NCBI RefSeq assembly: GCF_003003255.1
Contig: NZ_PVTD01000002.1
Span: 124,001-188,000 of the forward strand
Source: Aliiruegeria haliotis
Lineage (GTDB): Bacteria > Pseudomonadota > Alphaproteobacteria > Rhodobacterales > Rhodobacteraceae
DNA: 64,000 nt
Direction of reading: 5' to 3'
This document shows, piece after piece, positions 44,778 through 54,164 of the stretch. A program made the position numbers and the translations under genes. The notes beneath the pieces were generated by a model, which had not been told where the DNA came from, made no database searches, and worked only from the letters and a program-made list of their open reading frames with translations. Position 1 is the first letter of the stretch; every line of letters starts with the position of its first letter.

Positions 44778-47700
44778 TCACTTCTTCTCCGTGAGCCCCA
44801 TCAGCGCAGCGGCGAAGGGGTTGTCGGGATCAATGGGTTTTTCCTTTCTCGGCGGGCGGGCCTGGTAGGTCTTGCCGCCCTGCGGCTTGCCCCCCTTGCC
44901 ACGCGGACCTTTTCCACCCTCGCCCTTCGGCGGGCGTTTGCCCTTGACGCGAGGCTTGTCGCCCTGGCGCTCAGGGCGATCGCCCCTGCCCTGCTCGCGC
45001 CGCGGGCGTCCGCCCCCCTGACGCCGCGGGGCCCAGGTAAAGGTATAGAAGACCTCCACTTCGGGTTCGGCGGGCTCGGACGGTTCGGAAGCGACGTCCG
45101 GTTCCCCGGCATCGGCATCAGATTCAGCTTGGGTTCCGGCTTCGGCTTCGGCTTCGGAGGGTTCAGCAACCGGCGCTTCCGTGTCTTGCCCGACCGCGGG
45201 GGGCACTTCAGCGGCACCTTCGACAGCCGTCGGCGTATCTTCGGCCGGAGCGCCTGCGTCGGGTTGCGCCGTTTCATTGGCGGTTTCCGAAGCGGCAAAC
45301 TCGGGCGCTTCTTCGCCGGCCTCCTCCACCGGAGCGGCGGCAACCGCGTCCCCATCCGTTGGCGCGGCATCTTCCGGGGCAGCAGCATCGGCTTCGGCGT
45401 TGTCGGATTGCGCCTCAGGCTCCGCTTCGGCCGGAGCTGCCTTCACCTTCGGGCGTTCCGCTTTCTCCGCACGGTAGCCGAGCCCCTGCATCAGGTCGGC
45501 GAATTGCTCCAGCGTCATGCCGGTGATCGACAACATGTCCGGCAGGGCCTCGAATCCGCCACGGCTGTCCTGGCTACGCAACTGGTCGGCCAGCCGCTCC
45601 AGCATGTCGATGCGGATCGCACGGGCACCGGCGATGCGGTATCCCGACATCGCGGCATGCTCCTGCGGTGTGTCCGCAGGCACCGGCACGGTCACCAGAC
45701 CCGGCGGCGGAGCTTCGGGGAAGGTGTCCAGATCGTTCCAGAGCGACCACAGCACCAGCCGCAAGCGCGTCGGCGCAGGCTTCAGCAACAGCGGCATGAA
45801 GATCGTATATTGCCCGAAGCGCACGCCATGCTTGCGCAACTGGCCGCGCGCATCCTGATCGAGCGCCTTCACATCTGCCGCAACGCTGTCGCGGGACAGC
45901 ACGCCGAAGGCCTCAAGCAACTGGAAGGCGAAGCCGCGCGGCAAGCCGGTCAGCGTCTCGTCTTTACTCATGCCGAGCAGCGGCTCGAAAAGCGTCGCCA
46001 CCTTGCGGTCAATGAAGTGCTGCAACCGGCGCGTCACCTTTTCGGTCACGTCATGCCCGGCTTCCTCGTCGACGAAGGCCACGACCGTCGGCTTGAATGC
46101 CTCGCCGCCCTTCACCAGCTTGCCGACAGCATGCTCGCCCCACATCAGGCCACCCTGCTCCGTAAAGTCGAGCTCGGTGTCGGGGGAATTGTAGAACCGG
46201 TCCGCCCGCAGGTGGAACTCCGGTCTGAGCGCGGTCATCGCTGCCTGACGCAGCATCTTCGCCTCTTCGGGCGTGGCTGTCGGGTCCTGGCTGAACCGGA
46301 ACCCCTCAAGACGGCCCACGAATTGCTCCGCGACCGTCACCTCGCCCTTGTCGTTCACCTCGGCCACAAGGCTCTCCTTCTGCTTCAACCGGCGCATCAG
46401 AACACTCGTGCGCCGGTCAACAAATCTCTGTGTCAGTGCCCCGTGCAGGGCATCCGACAGGCGGTCTTCTACCGCGCGGGTTTCGCCGCGCCAATGGGTT
46501 TCGTCATCCACCCAGCCCGAACGTTGTGCAACATATGTCCAGGTGCGAATATAGGCCAACCTCTTGGAGAGCGTGTCAATGTCGCCCTGTGTCCGGTCGA
46601 TGCGTTTCACCTGACGGGCAAGCCAATCGTCCGGCACCCGCCCAAATTCATGAAGATAGGCGAAGATCCGCTCCAGGAGCGAGGCATGCTCTGCGTGGCT
46701 GATTCCGCGGAAATCCGGGATTCGGCACACATCCCAGAGCAGCATCACGCTGCGCGGGTTGCGGATACGGGTCATCACTTCCGGCATCCCTGCGAGCGCC
46801 TTGAGCGCCATCAGGTCATCGGATTCACGGGTTCGGGTGAGCCATTCGTCATCCGTTCGGACCTCCAGCGAGCCGACAAGCCGATCCACCGAACCGAACT
46901 CGAGGTCAGAGTTGCGCCACTGCAACTTGCGGATCGGGGTGAAATGGTGATTGGTGATCGCCTCCACCACCTCGTCGTCGAGCGCCGGGGCCTCTCCGGT
47001 CACCCCGAATGAGCCGTGTGTCTTGTAGCGCCCGGCCCGACCGGCGATCTGCGCCAGCTCGTTGGGGGCCAGCTCCCGCATCCGGCGACCGTCGAACTTC
47101 CGCAGCCCCGAAAACGCCACATGCGTGATGTCCAGGTTCAGACCCATGCCGATGGCGTCTGTCGCTACCAGGTGGTCAACGTCACCGTTCTGGTAGAGCT
47201 CCACCTGGGCATTGCGCGTGCGCGGCGAAAGCGCGCCCATCACCACGGCCGCCCCGCCTTTCTGACGGCGCAGCAACTCGGCGATGGCATAGACGTTGTC
47301 CACCGAGAACCCGACAATGGCGGAACGCGGCGGCATCCGGGAGATCTTCTTGCTGCCGCCATAGGTCAGTTCCGAGAACCGCTCCCGGCGCATGAACTGC
47401 ACCTTGGGCACAATGGCGGCGATGGCCCCACGCATGGTGTCGGCGCCGAGGAACATGGTCTCGTGCAGGCCGCGGGCGTGCAACAGGCGGTCGGTGAAGA
47501 CATGGCCACGCTCGGGGTCGGCACAGAGCTGGATTTCGTCGATTGCGAGGAAGTCGGCCCCTATCTCCACCGGCATCGCCTCAACGGTGCAGACCCAGTA
47601 GGCGGCCCGCTCCGGCACGATTCGCTCCTCGCCGGTCAACAGGGCGACCACGTTCGGTCCCCGCAAGGCCACGATGCGGTCATAGACCTCCCGCGCCAGC

Positions 47701-47819
47701 AGGCGCAGCGGCAGCCCTATGACACCGGTCCGGTGCGCCAGCATCCGCTCGATGGCGTAATGGGTCTTTCCGGTATTGGTCGGGCCCAGAACCGCCGTGA
47801 CAGTGGTGTTCTTCAGCAT
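44778..47819 (-). CDS. SUV3-like DExH RNA helicase with disordered tail
   Basis: A 1013-residue ATP-dependent helicase. The first 350 residues hold superfamily 2 motifs: GPTNTGKTHYA (Walker A, about residues 11-21), AIDEIQLCADPERGHVF (DEIQ box), GALSPRTRNAQ, VATDAIGMGLNLDI and QIAGRAGR (Arg finger). This is the set of the mitochondrial SUV3 family. A helical C-domain follows to about 720. The last 290 residues are acidic, Ala/Glu-rich, then very basic (RRQGGGRPRREQGRGDRP), ending KEKPIDPDNPFAAAL, and look disordered. Possible roles are RNA turnover or ribosome work with the co-transcribed S4 protein. The start is the ATG at MLKNTTVTAVLGP, as in the family. Confidence 0.92.
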   Translation of the reverse strand: MLKNTTVTAVLGPTNTGKTHYAIERMLAHRTGVIGLPLRLLAREVYDRIVALRGPNVVALLTGEERIVPERAAYWVCTVEAMPVEIGADFLAIDEIQLCADPERGHVFTDRLLHARGLHETMFLGADTMRGAIAAIVPKVQFMRRERFSELTYGGSKKISRMPPRSAIVGFSVDNVYAIAELLRRQKGGAAVVMGALSPRTRNAQVELYQNGDVDHLVATDAIGMGLNLDITHVAFSGLRKFDGRRMRELAPNELAQIAGRAGRYKTHGSFGVTGEAPALDDEVVEAITNHHFTPIRKLQWRNSDLEFGSVDRLVGSLEVRTDDEWLTRTRESDDLMALKALAGMPEVMTRIRNPRSVMLLWDVCRIPDFRGISHAEHASLLERIFAYLHEFGRVPDDWLARQVKRIDRTQGDIDTLSKRLAYIRTWTYVAQRSGWVDDETHWRGETRAVEDRLSDALHGALTQRFVDRRTSVLMRRLKQKESLVAEVNDKGEVTVAEQFVGRLEGFRFSQDPTATPEEAKMLRQAAMTALRPEFHLRADRFYNSPDTELDFTEQGGLMWGEHAVGKLVKGGEAFKPTVVAFVDEEAGHDVTEKVTRRLQHFIDRKVATLFEPLLGMSKDETLTGLPRGFAFQLLEAFGVLSRDSVAADVKALDQDARGQLRKHGVRFGQYTIFMPLLLKPAPTRLRLVLWSLWNDLDTFPEAPPPGLVTVPVPADTPQEHAAMSGYRIAGARAIRIDMLERLADQLRSQDSRGGFEALPDMLSITGMTLEQFADLMQGLGYRAEKAERPKVKAAPAEAEPEAQSDNAEADAAAPEDAAPTDGDAVAAAPVEEAGEEAPEFAASETANETAQPDAGAPAEDTPTAVEGAAEVPPAVGQDTEAPVAEPSEAEAEAGTQAESDADAGEPDVASEPSEPAEPEVEVFYTFTWAPRRQGGGRPRREQGRGDRPERQGDKPRVKGKRPPKGEGGKGPRGKGGKPQGGKTYQARPPRKEKPIDPDNPFAAALMGLTEKK

Positions 47820-48017
47820 GTCGGGGCCTTGTGTTGGAAGGGGATTAGAAAGCGGGGTCGGAGAGCGCCGATCAGCGTGCATCAGGCAGCAGGCGCGCTA
47901 CACCACCGATCCCGTGCAAAAACACATGCCGCGCATCCCAGGGAATCGAGGCAACAGCCGGCTTCGAAGGACGTCCAGATCAAACATCTCAGGTTCCCCC
48001 TTGCCCAGGGCGAGCCT

Positions 48018-48587
48018 TCAGAGCGCCTCGCCCTCGACGGTCTTTTGAAGCCGGTCGATGGCTTCCAATACCTCCGGCCTGTGCGGATGTATAGCCAGAA
48101 TGGCGCGATAGACCTCCAGCGCCTCGGGTTCGTATCCAAGCTCCTCGAAGATCACCGCAAGCCCGGACATGGCCCCGAAATGGCGCGGGTTGAGCGCCAG
48201 CGTCCGCTCGATATCGGCCACAGACATGCCCAGTTCGCCCGCATGGAAGAAAGCCGTGGCACGTCCGTTCCACCCCTCCGCGAACCCTGGCGCGTGATCG
48301 GTCAGGGCGGAAAAGTGATCGATCGCGGCCATCATGTTGCCGTCGGCCATCGCTTCCTGGCCACGCTGGTACAGCAGGTCCATGGCAGGAGAACCCGACT
48401 TTGACCATTCCAGAAGAATGCTATCCTCGATCTGTCGCCAACCGGGCTGCTCCGGGCGGGCGAGCTGTTCGAAGAGCCGGTCAACCTCCGCCTCGTCCAC
48501 CGCCCGGGCCGGCTGCGGGAGCAGAAGGATCAGCACGACAGGAAGTGCCGTAACGAATTTGTTGAGACCACGGAGCATAAGAACCAT
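48018..48587 (-). CDS. TPR-repeat exported protein
   Basis: A 189-residue protein with an N-terminal signal sequence (LNKFVTALPVVLILLLPQPARA). The mature part holds tetratricopeptide-like helices, for example GQEAMADGNMMAAIDHFSALTDHAPGFAEGWNGRATAFF and MSVADIERTLALNPRHFGAMSGLAVIFEELG. TPRs serve protein-protein contacts; the partner is unknown. Of two nearby ATG codons the first (MVLMLRGL) is taken; the second is only three codons further. Confidence 0.85.
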   Translation of the reverse strand: MVLMLRGLNKFVTALPVVLILLLPQPARAVDEAEVDRLFEQLARPEQPGWRQIEDSILLEWSKSGSPAMDLLYQRGQEAMADGNMMAAIDHFSALTDHAPGFAEGWNGRATAFFHAGELGMSVADIERTLALNPRHFGAMSGLAVIFEELGYEPEALEVYRAILAIHPHRPEVLEAIDRLQKTVEGEAL

Positions 48588-48661
48588 AACGATGCGAAGT
48601 CTAGCGCAGTTGCGGGAAAGAACAATTCCCCCCGCAATCACAACCACTGGAGGATATGCGT

Positions 48662-48949
48662 GTGAGTGACCTGATCGAAAAGGCCGTTTCGGCCCTGAGC
48701 GAACGTCTGGACGGCGGTTTTGCGGGTTCCGCGAAATTCATCATCAACGGGGAAGGCGCCATCATGATCGACGGTGGCGGCGTGCGTGCCGGTGACGAGG
48801 ATGCCGACGTCACCCTGTCCGCCGATGCCGATGTCTTTCAGGCGATCCTCGAAGGGGAAACCAACCCGACGGCCGCTTTCATGACCGGCCAGTTGACCGT
48901 TGACGGCGACATGGGCATGGCGATGCAACTCGGCAACGTGCTGAGCTGA
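48662..48949 (+). CDS. SCP2-type sterol/lipid-binding domain protein
   Basis: A 95-residue single-domain SCP2 protein, expected to bind a lipid or acyl chain in a hydrophobic tunnel. The core reads AKFIINGEGAIMIDGG...ADVTLSADADVFQAILEGETNPTAAFMTGQLTVDGDMGMAMQL, which is the SCP2 signature. TGGAGG lies eight bases before the GTG used here; an ATG six bases earlier sits too close to that ribosome site. The following hydrolase gene starts seven bases after the stop, so both may act on the same lipid substrate. Confidence 0.88.
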   Translation: MSDLIEKAVSALSERLDGGFAGSAKFIINGEGAIMIDGGGVRAGDEDADVTLSADADVFQAILEGETNPTAAFMTGQLTVDGDMGMAMQLGNVLS

Positions 48950-48955
48950 CCGAGG

Positions 48956-49894
48956 ATGGAGCCGGCTCCGTTTCATCACGACATTGCCGCAGCGCCAGAG
49001 GGCGCCAGGGCTTTCTGGGTGACGGCTCCCGATGGGGTACGCCTGCGGCTTGCGTTGCTGGCGCCCCCGCCCGACACGTCCCGGGGAACGGTACTGCTGT
49101 TTCCCGGCCGGACCGAATACGTGGAGAAATACGGACCCGCAGCGACGGCGTTCCTCGCGCGGGGTTTTGCCTGCCTGTCGCTCGACTGGCGCGGCCAGGG
49201 GCTGACCGACAGGCCGCTGGGCGATCCGGCCACTGGGCACGTCGCCCGCTTCAGCGAGTACCAGACCGATGTCGCGGAGGTGATCGGGGCCGCGCGTGCC
49301 CTCAAGCTGCCCGAGCCATACTTCCTTCTTGGCCACTCCATGGGCGGGGGCATCGGGCTCAGAGCATTGCACAAGGGTCTTCCGGTCAAGGCCGCCGCCT
49401 TCACCGGCCCCATGTGGGGCATTGCGCTTCCGGCGGTTTTCCGACCCATCGCGCAACTGCTGGCAGCACTCACCCATTCCTCCGGCTTCGGTCATACCTA
49501 TGTGCCGTCGACCAAACCCGGCACCTACGTGCTCGACGCGCCCTTCGCGGACAATACGCTGACAACGGACCCCGAAATGTATGGCTGGATGCGCCGCCAG
49601 CTGGAAACCCACCCCGAGCTTGCCCTCGGCGGACCATCCATGACGTGGCTCAACGAGGCGCTGAAGGAACTGCGCCAGTTGCGAAGCCTTGCGCCGCCCG
49701 CCGTGCCCTGCCTGACCTGGATCGGCACCAACGAACGGATCGTGGAGATCGAGGCCGTCCGCCGCCTGATGCGCAACTGGCCCGGCGGCACCCTGAAAGA
49801 GGTCGAAGGCGCCGAGCACGAGCTGATGATGGAACCGCCCGCCATACGGGATGCTTTCTTCGACGCCGCGGCGGAGCATTTCGCCGCCTCCTGA
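48956..49894 (+). CDS. alpha/beta hydrolase (lysophospholipase-like)
   Basis: A 312-residue hydrolase of the monoglyceride lipase/lysophospholipase type. The nucleophile elbow is GHSMGG, the oxyanion region is LFPGRTEY, and LDWRGQGLTDR follows. The acid and His are probably in TWIGTNERIVEIE and EGAEHELMMEPP. Substrate is probably a lysophospholipid or acylglycerol. It follows the SCP2 gene by seven bases, an operon suggestive of lipid handling. Cytosolic, with no signal peptide. Confidence 0.9.
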   Translation: MEPAPFHHDIAAAPEGARAFWVTAPDGVRLRLALLAPPPDTSRGTVLLFPGRTEYVEKYGPAATAFLARGFACLSLDWRGQGLTDRPLGDPATGHVARFSEYQTDVAEVIGAARALKLPEPYFLLGHSMGGGIGLRALHKGLPVKAAAFTGPMWGIALPAVFRPIAQLLAALTHSSGFGHTYVPSTKPGTYVLDAPFADNTLTTDPEMYGWMRRQLETHPELALGGPSMTWLNEALKELRQLRSLAPPAVPCLTWIGTNERIVEIEAVRRLMRNWPGGTLKEVEGAEHELMMEPPAIRDAFFDAAAEHFAAS

Positions 49895-50215
49895 CACTTA
49901 CGCGGCCTCCCCTCGACATACGTCCATCACGGTTGTGTCGCCCCGATCCGACACGAGTCCCGCGAGCCGCGAAACGGTATTGCCGAATCCCGCCCGCTGG
50001 CAGCCGCCGCCGCTTGCTTCTGCATCGACCGCCCCGCGCGGTGGTGCGCCCCGTCACCCGCATCCATTCCCCACGGCTGACAGATCCACGCGGATGCGAG
50101 CCTGCGTCGCGACAGCAAGCCGTGGGCGCCACCTGCCTTGTGCCGCAGCGGACCCTCTGGTAATGCGCGCCACCTTGGGCTATCTGCCAGCCCAACTTCT
50201 CCCCGGGGGCCGATC
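49895..50215. other. leader region of the riboflavin operon
   Basis: About 320 bases before the GTG of ribBX. I looked for the FMN riboswitch core (AGGGTGAAATTCCC-like) and did not find it. The GGGGG upstream of the GTG acts as ribosome site. Confidence 0.4.
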
Positions 50216-51319
50216 GTGAAAACCGCCAGCAAAGACATCTATTCCGAAGCCGTCTCCACCATCGAGGAGATCATCGAGGACGCCCGCAACGGCCGCATGT
50301 TCATCCTCGTCGATCATGAAGACCGGGAAAACGAGGGTGATCTCGTCATCCCGGCGCAGATGGCCACGCCGGACGCGATCAACTTCATGGCCACCCATGG
50401 CCGCGGCCTGATCTGCCTGACCCTGACCGGAGACCGCGTAGACGCGCTTGGACTGCCACTCATGGCCTCCTACAACTCGTCGCGCCATGAAACCGCCTTC
50501 ACCATCTCCATCGAGGCCCGCGAGGGCGTCACAACCGGGATCTCCGCCGCGGACCGGGCCCGCACCATCTCAGTGGCCATCGACAGCGCCGCGACCGCTT
50601 CCGATATCGCCACGCCGGGCCACGTCTTTCCGCTGCGCGCCCGTGATGGCGGTGTGCTGGTCCGCGCGGGCCACACCGAGGCGGCGGTCGATATCTCTCG
50701 CCTGGCCGGTCTCAACCCGTCCGGCGTGATTTGCGAGATCATGAACGAGGACGGCACCATGGCCCGGCTGCCCGACCTCGTCGCATTCGCGCAACGCCAC
50801 GGGCTGAAGATCGGCACAATCTCGGATCTCATCGCCTACCGCCGACGCCACGACAACCTCGTGCACGAGACCGCCAGCCGCGATGTCACCTCACTCTTTG
50901 GCGGCGACTGGACGATGCGCGTCTTCACCGACGGCACCGAAGGCACCGAGCACGTGGCGCTCGTCAAGGGCGACATCTCCACGCCGGAGCCGGTTCTGGT
51001 TCGTACGCACGCGCTCGACCCGCTGGCCGACCTGCTCGGCATCGGTGTGGAGCAACCCGACACGTTGGGCCGCGCGATGAAAATCATTGCCGAGGAAGGC
51101 CGTGGCGTGGTCTGCCTGTTCCGCGAACCGCACCCGAAGCTCCAGGAAGAGGAGGAGGAGGGGCCGCGCACGGTGAAGAACACCGGCCTTGGCGCGCAGA
51201 TCCTCTCCGAGCTGGGCCTCAACGAACTGGTGTTGCTGACAAATTCCCCCGCCACCCGCTATGTCGGCCTGGATGCCTACGGGCTGACCATCACCGGCAC
51301 TCGCCCGATCACGGAGTAA
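50216..51319 (+). CDS. ribBX: RibBX: DHBP synthase with degenerate GTP cyclohydrolase II domain
   Basis: A 367-residue protein. Residues 1-205 are DHBP synthase (RibB), which converts ribulose 5-phosphate to the four-carbon unit of riboflavin; DHEDRENEGDLV, THGRGLICL and RAGHTEAAVDISRLAG are intact. Residues 210-367 align with GTP cyclohydrolase II, but the three zinc-binding cysteines and the CDC motif are absent, so that half should be inactive. This matches the RibBX type of protein known from proteobacteria. It starts at GTG. ribH begins five bases after it. Confidence 0.9.
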   Translation: MKTASKDIYSEAVSTIEEIIEDARNGRMFILVDHEDRENEGDLVIPAQMATPDAINFMATHGRGLICLTLTGDRVDALGLPLMASYNSSRHETAFTISIEAREGVTTGISAADRARTISVAIDSAATASDIATPGHVFPLRARDGGVLVRAGHTEAAVDISRLAGLNPSGVICEIMNEDGTMARLPDLVAFAQRHGLKIGTISDLIAYRRRHDNLVHETASRDVTSLFGGDWTMRVFTDGTEGTEHVALVKGDISTPEPVLVRTHALDPLADLLGIGVEQPDTLGRAMKIIAEEGRGVVCLFREPHPKLQEEEEEGPRTVKNTGLGAQILSELGLNELVLLTNSPATRYVGLDAYGLTITGTRPITE

Positions 51320-51323
51320 CCCG

Positions 51324-51875
51324 ATGGCACAGGCCGAAACCCACTACACGCTGCCGCTTCCCGAGTTCGACAGGCCGGCGAAACTGCTGATCGTGGTCGC
51401 GCCCTATTACAAGGACATCGCTGATCAACTGGTTGCGGGCGCCAAGGCAGAGATCGAGAAAGCAGGTGGCAGCCACGAGGTCATCGAGGTTCCCGGCGCG
51501 CTCGAAGTGCCGACAGCGATCCGCATTGCCTACCGGCAATCGAACTTCGACGGTTTTGTTGCGCTCGGCTGCGTGATCCGTGGCGAGACGACCCACTATG
51601 AAACCGTCTGCAACGACAGCTCCCGGGCCCTGCAACTTCTCGGGCTGGACGGCGCCTGCATCGGCAACGGCATCCTGACCGTGGAGAACCGCGAGCAGGC
51701 CGTGGTCCGTGCAGAAGCCGCCGGGCAGAACAAGGGCGGTGGCGCCGCCGCTGCCGCGCTGCACCTGATCGCCTTGACCCGTCGTTTCGGGAACGGAAAC
51801 AAGTCCATCGGTTTCAAGCCGTTGCGTGATGAAATTCAACTGGCAGGCGACGCGGAAGGCCCGGCAAGCGCATGA
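51324..51875 (+). CDS. ribH: 6,7-dimethyl-8-ribityllumazine synthase
   Basis: Condenses the four-carbon unit from RibB with the pyrimidine to give lumazine, the step before riboflavin. It has 183 residues. Visible motifs are VVAPYYKDIADQL, EVPGALEVPTAI, GCVIRGETTHYE with the catalytic His of the H-Y/F type, and NGILTVENREQA. A C-terminal extension of about 20 residues is not conserved. It lies between ribBX and nusB, and overlaps nusB by four bases (ATGA), an arrangement common in alphaproteobacteria. Confidence 0.96.
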   Translation: MAQAETHYTLPLPEFDRPAKLLIVVAPYYKDIADQLVAGAKAEIEKAGGSHEVIEVPGALEVPTAIRIAYRQSNFDGFVALGCVIRGETTHYETVCNDSSRALQLLGLDGACIGNGILTVENREQAVVRAEAAGQNKGGGAAAAALHLIALTRRFGNGNKSIGFKPLRDEIQLAGDAEGPASA

Positions 51876-52327
51876 CCGACAAGAAACAGATGAAGTCCGC
51901 CTCCCGCCTCTACGCGGTGCAGGCGCTGTTCCAGATGGAAGTCTCCGGACAGACTCGCGAGGCCGTGGTGCGCGAGTTCCTCGACCTGCGGTTCGGTGCG
52001 TCCTACGAGGAAGGCGAGTTTGCCGAGGGCAATCCCGAGCTTTTCCAGACACTGGTTTTCACGGCGGTCAACGAGCAGGCAAAGATCGACCAGATGACCG
52101 ACCGGGCATTGGTGGCGAAGTGGCCCATAGACCGGATCGACCCGACGCTGCGGGCGCTGTTCCGCGCCGCCGGTGCGGAGCTGCTGGAAAAGGCAACGCC
52201 TCCGAAGGTTGTGATCGTAGAATTCGTGGATGTCGCCAAGGCGTTCTTCCCCGAAGGTCGTGAGCCGAAGTTCGTGAATGCGGTGCTCGACCACATGGCG
52301 CGCGAAGCCCAGCCGGAAAAGTTCTGA
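51872..52327 (+). CDS. nusB: transcription antitermination factor NusB
   Basis: A 151-residue all-helical RNA-binding factor that with NusE recognises boxA in rRNA operons. Family blocks: SASRLYAVQALFQME at the start and WPIDRIDPTLRALFRAAGAELL plus VIVEFVDVAKAFFPEGREPKFVNAVLDHMA near the end. The ATGA overlap with ribH shows translational coupling. No terminator is evident in the following 100 bases. Confidence 0.96.
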   Translation: MTDKKQMKSASRLYAVQALFQMEVSGQTREAVVREFLDLRFGASYEEGEFAEGNPELFQTLVFTAVNEQAKIDQMTDRALVAKWPIDRIDPTLRALFRAAGAELLEKATPPKVVIVEFVDVAKAFFPEGREPKFVNAVLDHMAREAQPEKF

Positions 52328-53010
52328 TCCAGCATCGCCGTCTGTCCCACTGCGCAGCGCCCGCGAGGGTATGCTGAACGGGTCGCGGCGCTTTGCCGTG
52401 GATCTTTCCCCGACCGTATAATCGCCCCCGACCGCGCCACTTGCGCGACTTTGGTCGGATCGACCGGGTCTGTTGCAGGGAAAAAGGACTCCGGTCGCCG
52501 CGAAGGGGTTTTGCCCTCCTGGCAACCGGAGCCAAACATGTGCCTTGCCGACCGGACCCTGACGGACACGAGGGTATCCGACAGCTCTCGAACCTGCGCT
52601 CCCAGGCATGCGATAATGCGCCTCGGAGAGGATGTGCAGGCGTCACTTTCCACCACTCACGGAACTCGGTCAGCAGACACGCCGCAGACCATGCGCCGGA
52701 ACCTGCCCAAAAGGCTAGGTCCCGGAACACGGGACAGCGCGCCAAGAGACCTCTTTGACACAGTTTATTGCCCGGATTCGCCGGGACGTAACGTAAATGT
52801 GAAAGCCCGCTGGACACCGGCTTGGGAGATTGCCGGACTGCCCCTGCGGAAGTCGGGGATTTCCCCGGAATCGTGCGAATCAGGTGGGGCACAGGTCTTG
52901 GCCCCGATACATATTCAAGAAGGGGATTGGATCGTGTCCGACCCCACGCTATCTTGCAATGAAAGAGATTGTCATCGCCCACCACGGGCCGTCACCCGGA
53001 AGGAACGTCC
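52328..53010. other. 0.68-kb intergenic region after nusB
   Basis: No supported gene. It contains a TTGACA near 52756 and several GC-rich dyads, but no matched -10. The small membrane-protein gene that follows has GAAGGAA before its start. Confidence 0.35.
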
Positions 53011-53328
53011 ATGCCGAAGCTCGTTCACCTCTACATCCGCCAGGTTGCCATCGGCTACCTGCTGTCGGCCTGTTTCGTGGCGTTGCTGCTGTGGTTGAAT
53101 GTTGCCAATCTCTGGCATCTCGTGACCCACACCGATGGCGGTTGGGTCGCGGTCGGGATGCTCTGGATCTTCAACGGCGTGGTCTTTGCCGGCGTGCAGT
53201 TCGGCATTTCGGTGATGCGCATGGGCCGCGACGACGACGATACAGGGCGCGGCAAACGTATCACCTTTGCGACGCCAACCGTCCCCGAAGACGGCAGGCT
53301 GGCTGTTTCGACCGACGAGCCACGCTGA
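53011..53328 (+). CDS. small inner-membrane protein of unknown function
   Basis: A 105-residue protein with two membrane helices: VAIGYLLSACFVALLLWLNV and WVAVGMLWIFNGVVFAGVQF. The C-terminal 35 residues are charged and carry a DDDD patch. No family is recognised with certainty; similar proteins are common in Rhodobacteraceae genomes. The start is preceded by GAAGGAA. Confidence 0.8.
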   Translation: MPKLVHLYIRQVAIGYLLSACFVALLLWLNVANLWHLVTHTDGGWVAVGMLWIFNGVVFAGVQFGISVMRMGRDDDDTGRGKRITFATPTVPEDGRLAVSTDEPR

Positions 53329-53738
53329 GGGAACAGAAAGCTCCCAAGGCGACCACGTCGGCCCCAATAGTTTCGTTCTTACCGATAGCTTGCACTCGCA
53401 CACCGCATTCCAAGGCGTTGAAAAGGAGCGCCAGTCGACGCGCGATACCAGTGGGAGGGGACGTGTGGGCGCTGCGCACCGTTTCGGCCAGGGTCGAAAG
53501 AGCCTGACCGAAACCGGTGAACAGATGCCCGAAGGCGTGGCGGGGACCGTGCGCAACCGTGAGGGCGACTCATTCCCGAGGACCTGTATATACAGGTGGG
53601 CGCCAGGTAACCGAACCAGGGTCCGGACAGAGCCAGCTCCCTCGGAATTGCTTAAGGCCACTGGAATTTGGCCCCGGCACGGGAAGGACAGATCCGCCGA
53701 CAGCCTACGTAGGGCGCGGACCATGGCCGCGCAAGGGG
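53329..53738. other. intergenic region with a 16-bp palindrome
   Basis: About 410 bases between convergent genes. ACCTGTATATACAGGT at 53582-53597 is a perfect 16-bp palindrome of operator type, but no start codon lies nearby. Confidence 0.4.
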
Positions 53739-54164
53739 TCAGGCCGCTCTTTCGTCCTCTTTTGGCGCCAGCACACGCATGCGCCGCAGGTGGTCGTCCC
53801 AGCCCTCGTCTAGAGCGAGCGTGAGCCCGAACGCGGCCTCGCCCTCCGGCAGCTCCGAGTGCTCCAGACTGAGCCGCGTGCCCCCCGGCACATCTTCGAG
53901 CTGCCATTTGACATGGCTGCTGGCGCCGTTCATCGGCTTGATCGTGAAGGTGTATTCCAGCAGATCATGAGGATCGGCGCGCAGCACCTCGCCCCACATG
54001 AGCGCCTTCCCGCTCTCTGTCCCGCACATTTCGTAGGGTCCGGGCGTCAGTGTCGCGGCCGGCTTGTGGAACCAGAGCGACAGTTTCTCAGGATCGGTCA
54101 GGAAGGCCCAGACGCGCTTCTTCGGGGCGGCCAGATAGATGCTTTTCCGGATCGTGTTGCTCAT
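53739..54164 (-). CDS. SRPBCC/AHSA1-family protein
   Basis: A 141-residue START-like protein of the Activator-of-Hsp90 C-domain family. Features: IYLAAPKKRVWAFLTDPEKLSLWF at the N-terminus, ADPHDLLEYTF and TRLSLEHSELP strands, and a long C-terminal helix ending GWDDHLRRMRVLA. These proteins bind hydrophobic ligands; the ligand is unknown. Its ATG overlaps the stop of the ArsR gene by four bases, a well-known pairing of ArsR regulator with SRPBCC protein. Confidence 0.9.
   Translation of the reverse strand: MSNTIRKSIYLAAPKKRVWAFLTDPEKLSLWFHKPAATLTPGPYEMCGTESGKALMWGEVLRADPHDLLEYTFTIKPMNGASSHVKWQLEDVPGGTRLSLEHSELPEGEAAFGLTLALDEGWDDHLRRMRVLAPKEDERAA

Noticed and set aside
44568-47012. 814-codon plus-strand frame opposite the helicase
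   Set aside because: The minus-strand frame has complete SF2 helicase motifs; this one has none.
49895-50215. FMN riboswitch before the riboflavin operon
   Set aside because: The conserved core segments are not present.
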